This document shows positions 4,715 to 7,074 of a stretch of 7,074 nt of DNA, in pieces. Both the position numbers and the translations under genes were made by a program. The number at the start of each line of letters is the position of its first letter. Positions within the stretch are counted from its first letter, which is position 1. A model generated the notes under the pieces. The model saw only the letters and a program-made list of their open reading frames with translations. It searched no databases and was not told where the DNA came from. Where the stretch lies: assembly GCA_000433775.1 (NCBI GenBank), contig HF998481.1, positions 1 through 7,074 on the forward strand, given 5' to 3'. Origin of the DNA: Corallococcus sp. CAG:1435. Its GTDB lineage: Bacteria > Bacillota > Clostridia > Christensenellales > CAG-314.

Positions 4715-6103
4715 TTACTTTTCGGAAAGTTCGTAGCCGTCGGCGGTATCCTTGACGGAGTAACCCAAAGCAGACAATTCTTCACGCAGTCTGTCGCTTT
4801 CCGCCCAGTTTTTGGCTTTGCGTGCCTGCAAACGTGTTTCCGCCAACTGTCTAACATTGTCGGGAATGACAATTTCTTTCTTTTCCTCTTTAACCTTGTC
4901 GAAATCGAGGGCGAAAACACGGTCGAAATCCAAAGCGAGTTTGTACACGTCGCAGGACTTGGGCAGTTTCAACATTGTCCACAACACGCCGATGGCAAGA
5001 GGAATGTTGAGGTCGTCGTTGATTGCCTCTTCAAACTTGTTGTGAAAATCGTCCAAAATGCTCTTTTCCGTGCGTGCGGGGCTGTTTTTGTGACTTACAA
5101 GTTGAGCACACAGTTTGTTGTACGCCGCTTTTGCCGCATCCATGGCTTCCCACGTGAAATTTATTTTTTGTCTGTATTGCACGTTGAGGCAAAAATAGCG
5201 GAATACCACAGGCGAATAGCCTTTTGCCACCAAATCGCTTATTGTGTAGGTGTTGCCGAGAGATTTGCTCATCTTTCCGCCGTCAATAAGCATAAATTCG
5301 CTGTGCATCCAGTAGTGAACGGCAGGATGTCCCAACCAACACTCCGCCTGGGCAATTTCGTTTTCGTGGTGAATGGGTATGTGGTCCACACCGCCTGTGT
5401 GAATGTCGAAAACTTCGCCAAGGTACTTTTTGCTCATGGCGGTGCATTCTATGTGCCAACCGGGAAATCCCTTTCCCCACGGGCTGTCCCACTGTTGCAA
5501 ATGATTGGGGGCGGCTTTTTTCCACAAGGCAAAATCTACGGGATGACGTTTGAAGGAATTGACCTCCACCCTTGCTCCGTGACGTTGGTCGGCAAGATTG
5601 ATACCGGAAAGTTTGCCGTAATCGGGAAACTTTTCCACGGAAAAGTAGATTCCGTCCTCCGTTTCGTAGGCGTAGCCCTTGTCAAGCAGACTTTGCACCA
5701 CGGCAATCATTTCCGGAATGTTGTCGGTGGCTTTTGGGCAGACGGTGGGACGCTTTATGTTGAGTGCGTCAATGTCCTTCATGAACTGGTCGGTGTAGAA
5801 AGAGGCAATTTCCAAAGGGGTTTTGCCCGTTTCGTGAGCCGATTTGCTCATTTTGTCTTCGCCGTCGTCGGCGTCGGAAACAAGGTGTCCCACGTCGGTG
5901 ATGTTCATTACCGATTTGACCTTGTAGCCGTTGTATTCCAAAACACGACGCAGTTCGTCCATAAACACGTAGGCACGCAGATTTCCGATGTGCGCATACT
6001 TGTACACGGTGGGACCGCAGGAATAAATGCCCGCCTGATGAGGTTTGACGGGGACAAAATCTTCTTTTTTGCGGGTGAGGGTGTTGTAAAATCGCAGTTG
6101 CAT
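4715..6103 (-). CDS. cysS: Cysteinyl-tRNA synthetase
   Basis: This class I synthetase joins cysteine to tRNA-Cys using ATP, in the cytosol. The 462-residue length is normal. HIGN is at 38-41 after CGPTVYKYA, and KMSKS is at 277-281 ([10 protein letters not shown]). The zinc ligands that read the cysteine thiol are all present: C29, C220 (GWHIEC), H245 and E249 (HHENE), matching C28, C209, H234 and E238 of the E. coli enzyme. A helical DALR-type region (about 340-400) and the usual C-terminal motif ([16 protein letters not shown]...GY) follow. The loop [13 protein letters not shown] and the GEDKMSKSA segment (81-89) resemble a distinct bacterial subtype rather than the E. coli form. The ATG at 6103 follows GGAG by seven bases. 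It is divergent from serS, with its own promoter and terminator. The leader is about 22 bases, so there is no T-box. Confidence 0.97.
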   Translation of the reverse strand: MQLRFYNTLTRKKEDFVPVKPHQAGIYSCGPTVYKYAHIGNLRAYVFMDELRRVLEYNGYKVKSVMNITDVGHLVSDADDGEDKMSKSAHETGKTPLEIASFYTDQFMKDIDALNIKRPTVCPKATDNIPEMIAVVQSLLDKGYAYETEDGIYFSVEKFPDYGKLSGINLADQRHGARVEVNSFKRHPVDFALWKKAAPNHLQQWDSPWGKGFPGWHIECTAMSKKYLGEVFDIHTGGVDHIPIHHENEIAQAECWLGHPAVHYWMHSEFMLIDGGKMSKSLGNTYTISDLVAKGYSPVVFRYFCLNVQYRQKINFTWEAMDAAKAAYNKLCAQLVSHKNSPARTEKSILDDFHNKFEEAINDDLNIPLAIGVLWTMLKLPKSCDVYKLALDFDRVFALDFDKVKEEKKEIVIPDNVRQLAETRLQARKAKNWAESDRLREELSALGYSVKDTADGYELSEK

Positions 6104-6130
6104 AAACTTACTCCAAATTTTTCTTACAGT

Positions 6131-6159
6131 ATTTTACCACACTTTGCGCCACACAACAA
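6131..6159 (-). promoter_or_regulatory. Probable sigma-A promoter of cysS
   Basis: On the minus strand TTGTTG (6159-6154) and TAAAAT (6136-6131) are 17 bases apart. The -10 has one mismatch and the -35 is weak beyond its TTG. Transcription would start near 6125, about 22 bases before the ATG, leaving room for the GGAG ribosome binding site and little else. Confidence 0.65.
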
Positions 6160-6161
6160 GT

Positions 6162-6181
6162 AAACAAATACATTTTTGTTT
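6162..6181. promoter_or_regulatory. Inverted repeat between the cysS and serS promoters
   Basis: AAACAAA (6162-6168) and TTTGTTT (6175-6181) form a perfect 7-bp inverted repeat with a 6-base gap. It lies between the two outward -35 boxes (6154-6159 and 6196-6201), where one regulator could act on both genes. It is very AT-rich and may be chance. Confidence 0.3.
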
Positions 6182-6195
6182 GTTACAACAAATTA

Positions 6196-6224
6196 TTGCA
6201 AATATTTTTGTCGTGTGGTAAAAT
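6196..6224 (+). promoter_or_regulatory. Sigma-A promoter of serS
   Basis: TTGCAA (6196-6201) and TAAAAT (6219-6224) are 17 bases apart. Transcription would start near 6231, leaving a leader of about 40 bases. That is far too short for a T-box antiterminator, which needs well over 100 bases. Confidence 0.72.
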
Positions 6225-6270
6225 AAGCGTTGGACAAAATACATCTGAAATTACCAGAGGGGTAGAAATT

Positions 6271-7074
6271 ATGATTGACGTCAATCTGATAAGACAAAAT
6301 CCGCAAGCCATAAGGGAAAGATACCTTAAACGTGGCAAAGACATAGATTTTACCGATTTTTTGAAATGGGACGAAGAAAGAAAGCAAATTATTGCGCAAG
6401 TGGAAACCATGAAGGCGCAACGCAACAAAGTTTCTGCGGAAGTTCCCAAACTTAAAAAAGCGGGAATGGACGTTTCCGCCACCATTGCGGAAATGAAAAC
6501 TTTGGGGGAGGAAATTGCCCGTGTTGACGCAACGCTGGACGAGGTAAACGGCAAGATAAGAGATTTTCTGTTGCGTTTGCCCAACCTGCCCGACGAGGAC
6601 CTCGCCGCAGGCGGAAAGGAAAACAACCGCCCGATAAGAACTTTCGGACAAAAACCGCACTTCGATTTTACGCCCAAAGACCACATGGAACTTGCAAAAA
6701 GTTTGCAACTTATCGACTACGAACGTGGCGCAAAACTTGCCGGTAACGGCAGTTGGATTTACACCGACCGTGGCGCAAGGTTGGAATGGGCATTGCTCAA
6801 CTACTTTATCGACAGCCACATCGCCAAGGGCTACACCTTTATGCTTCCGCCCTACATGCTGTCCTACGAATGCGGCCTTACGGCAGGACAATTTCCCAAG
6901 TTTGAAGACGACGTGTACCAACTTGCCAATGCCGAAGGCAAAAAGTTTTTGCTTCCCACGGCGGAAACGGCTTTGGTCAACCTGTACAGAGATGAGATTC
7001 TCAACGAAAGCGACCTTCCCAAAAAGTTTTTCGGCTACTCGGCATGCTTCCGCAGAGAAGCGGGCAGTTACCGC
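6271..7074 (+). CDS. serS: Seryl-tRNA synthetase, 5' part (runs off the window)
   Basis: This class II synthetase charges tRNA-Ser (and tRNA-Sec where present) with serine. The visible 268 residues begin MIDVNLIRQNP, a typical SerRS start. A long charged two-helix arm (about 30-100) follows, which in this family forms the antiparallel coiled coil that grips the long variable arm of tRNA-Ser. The catalytic domain follows, with motif 1 around 160-195 (ending near TFMLPPYML), the serine-site TAE (230-232), and the start of motif 2 with its ATP-binding arginines (CFRRE, 259-263). Motif 3 and the C-terminus lie beyond base 7074; the whole protein is usually about 420-430 residues. The ATG follows AGAGGGG (6256-6262) by eight bases. 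It is transcribed divergently from cysS. No frameshift or odd base use is seen. Confidence 0.97.
   Translation, partial: MIDVNLIRQNPQAIRERYLKRGKDIDFTDFLKWDEERKQIIAQVETMKAQRNKVSAEVPKLKKAGMDVSATIAEMKTLGEEIARVDATLDEVNGKIRDFLLRLPNLPDEDLAAGGKENNRPIRTFGQKPHFDFTPKDHMELAKSLQLIDYERGAKLAGNGSWIYTDRGARLEWALLNYFIDSHIAKGYTFMLPPYMLSYECGLTAGQFPKFEDDVYQLANAEGKKFLLPTAETALVNLYRDEILNESDLPKKFFGYSACFRREAGSYR

Noticed and set aside
5042..6163. A 373-codon open frame on the plus strand opposite cysS
   Set aside because: It is a mirror of cysS codons, has no SD or recognisable domain, and lies across a gene with complete synthetase motifs.

Overview
The window suggests an endospore-forming member of the Bacillota, most likely Clostridia. 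The main evidence is a minus-strand yabP-yabQ-divIC cluster, the arrangement known from spore-forming Bacillota. Strong sigma-A-type promoters, AG-rich ribosome binding sites and U-tailed hairpin terminators fit the same group. Base composition is moderate, and coding frames are rich in TTGC/GCAA words. No mobile-element gene, CRISPR array, tRNA or rRNA is visible. An uncultured gut lineage is possible, but that is a guess.

Layout. Bases 1-203 hold no convincing gene, only small hairpins and a TGTACAA motif repeated three times at 24-base steps. A minus-strand gene (204-1388) encodes a PlsC-type acyltransferase with a fused zinc ribbon. It has its own sigma-A promoter, a perfect palindrome in its leader, and a terminator that overlaps its stop codon. 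Upstream of it, also on minus, is yabP (2391-2146), yabQ (from 2146) and divIC (1824-1537), closed by a terminator at 1497-1523. yabP and yabQ are sporulation genes and overlap as TGATG. divIC is a cell-division gene with a consensus sigma-A promoter inside yabQ, so it can be expressed in growing cells independently of yabPQ. yabQ in its zero frame reads 218 bases into divIC through an A8 run. A -1 shift there would instead end YabQ almost at once.

Bases 2392-2736 separate yabP from a divergent plus-strand gene (2737-4050). That gene encodes an eight-helix membrane protein with an N-terminal zinc ribbon. It starts from a near-perfect promoter overlapped by a palindrome and ends in a hairpin terminator. 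Bases 4121-4611 are a non-coding array of about five degenerate 85-110 bp repeats, including a 147-bp stretch present twice without a difference. The array lies between two convergent gene ends.

Bases 4715-6103 (minus) encode cysteinyl-tRNA synthetase (cysS). Bases 6271-7074 (plus, running off the window) encode the first 268 residues of seryl-tRNA synthetase (serS). The two synthetase genes are divergent, with separate promoters in a 167-bp gap. Their predicted leaders are too short for a T-box.

The genes form separate units: lipid or envelope acylation, spore cortex plus septum formation, an unknown membrane protein, and two aminoacylation enzymes. The most unusual parts are the yabQ/divIC overlap and the repeat array.
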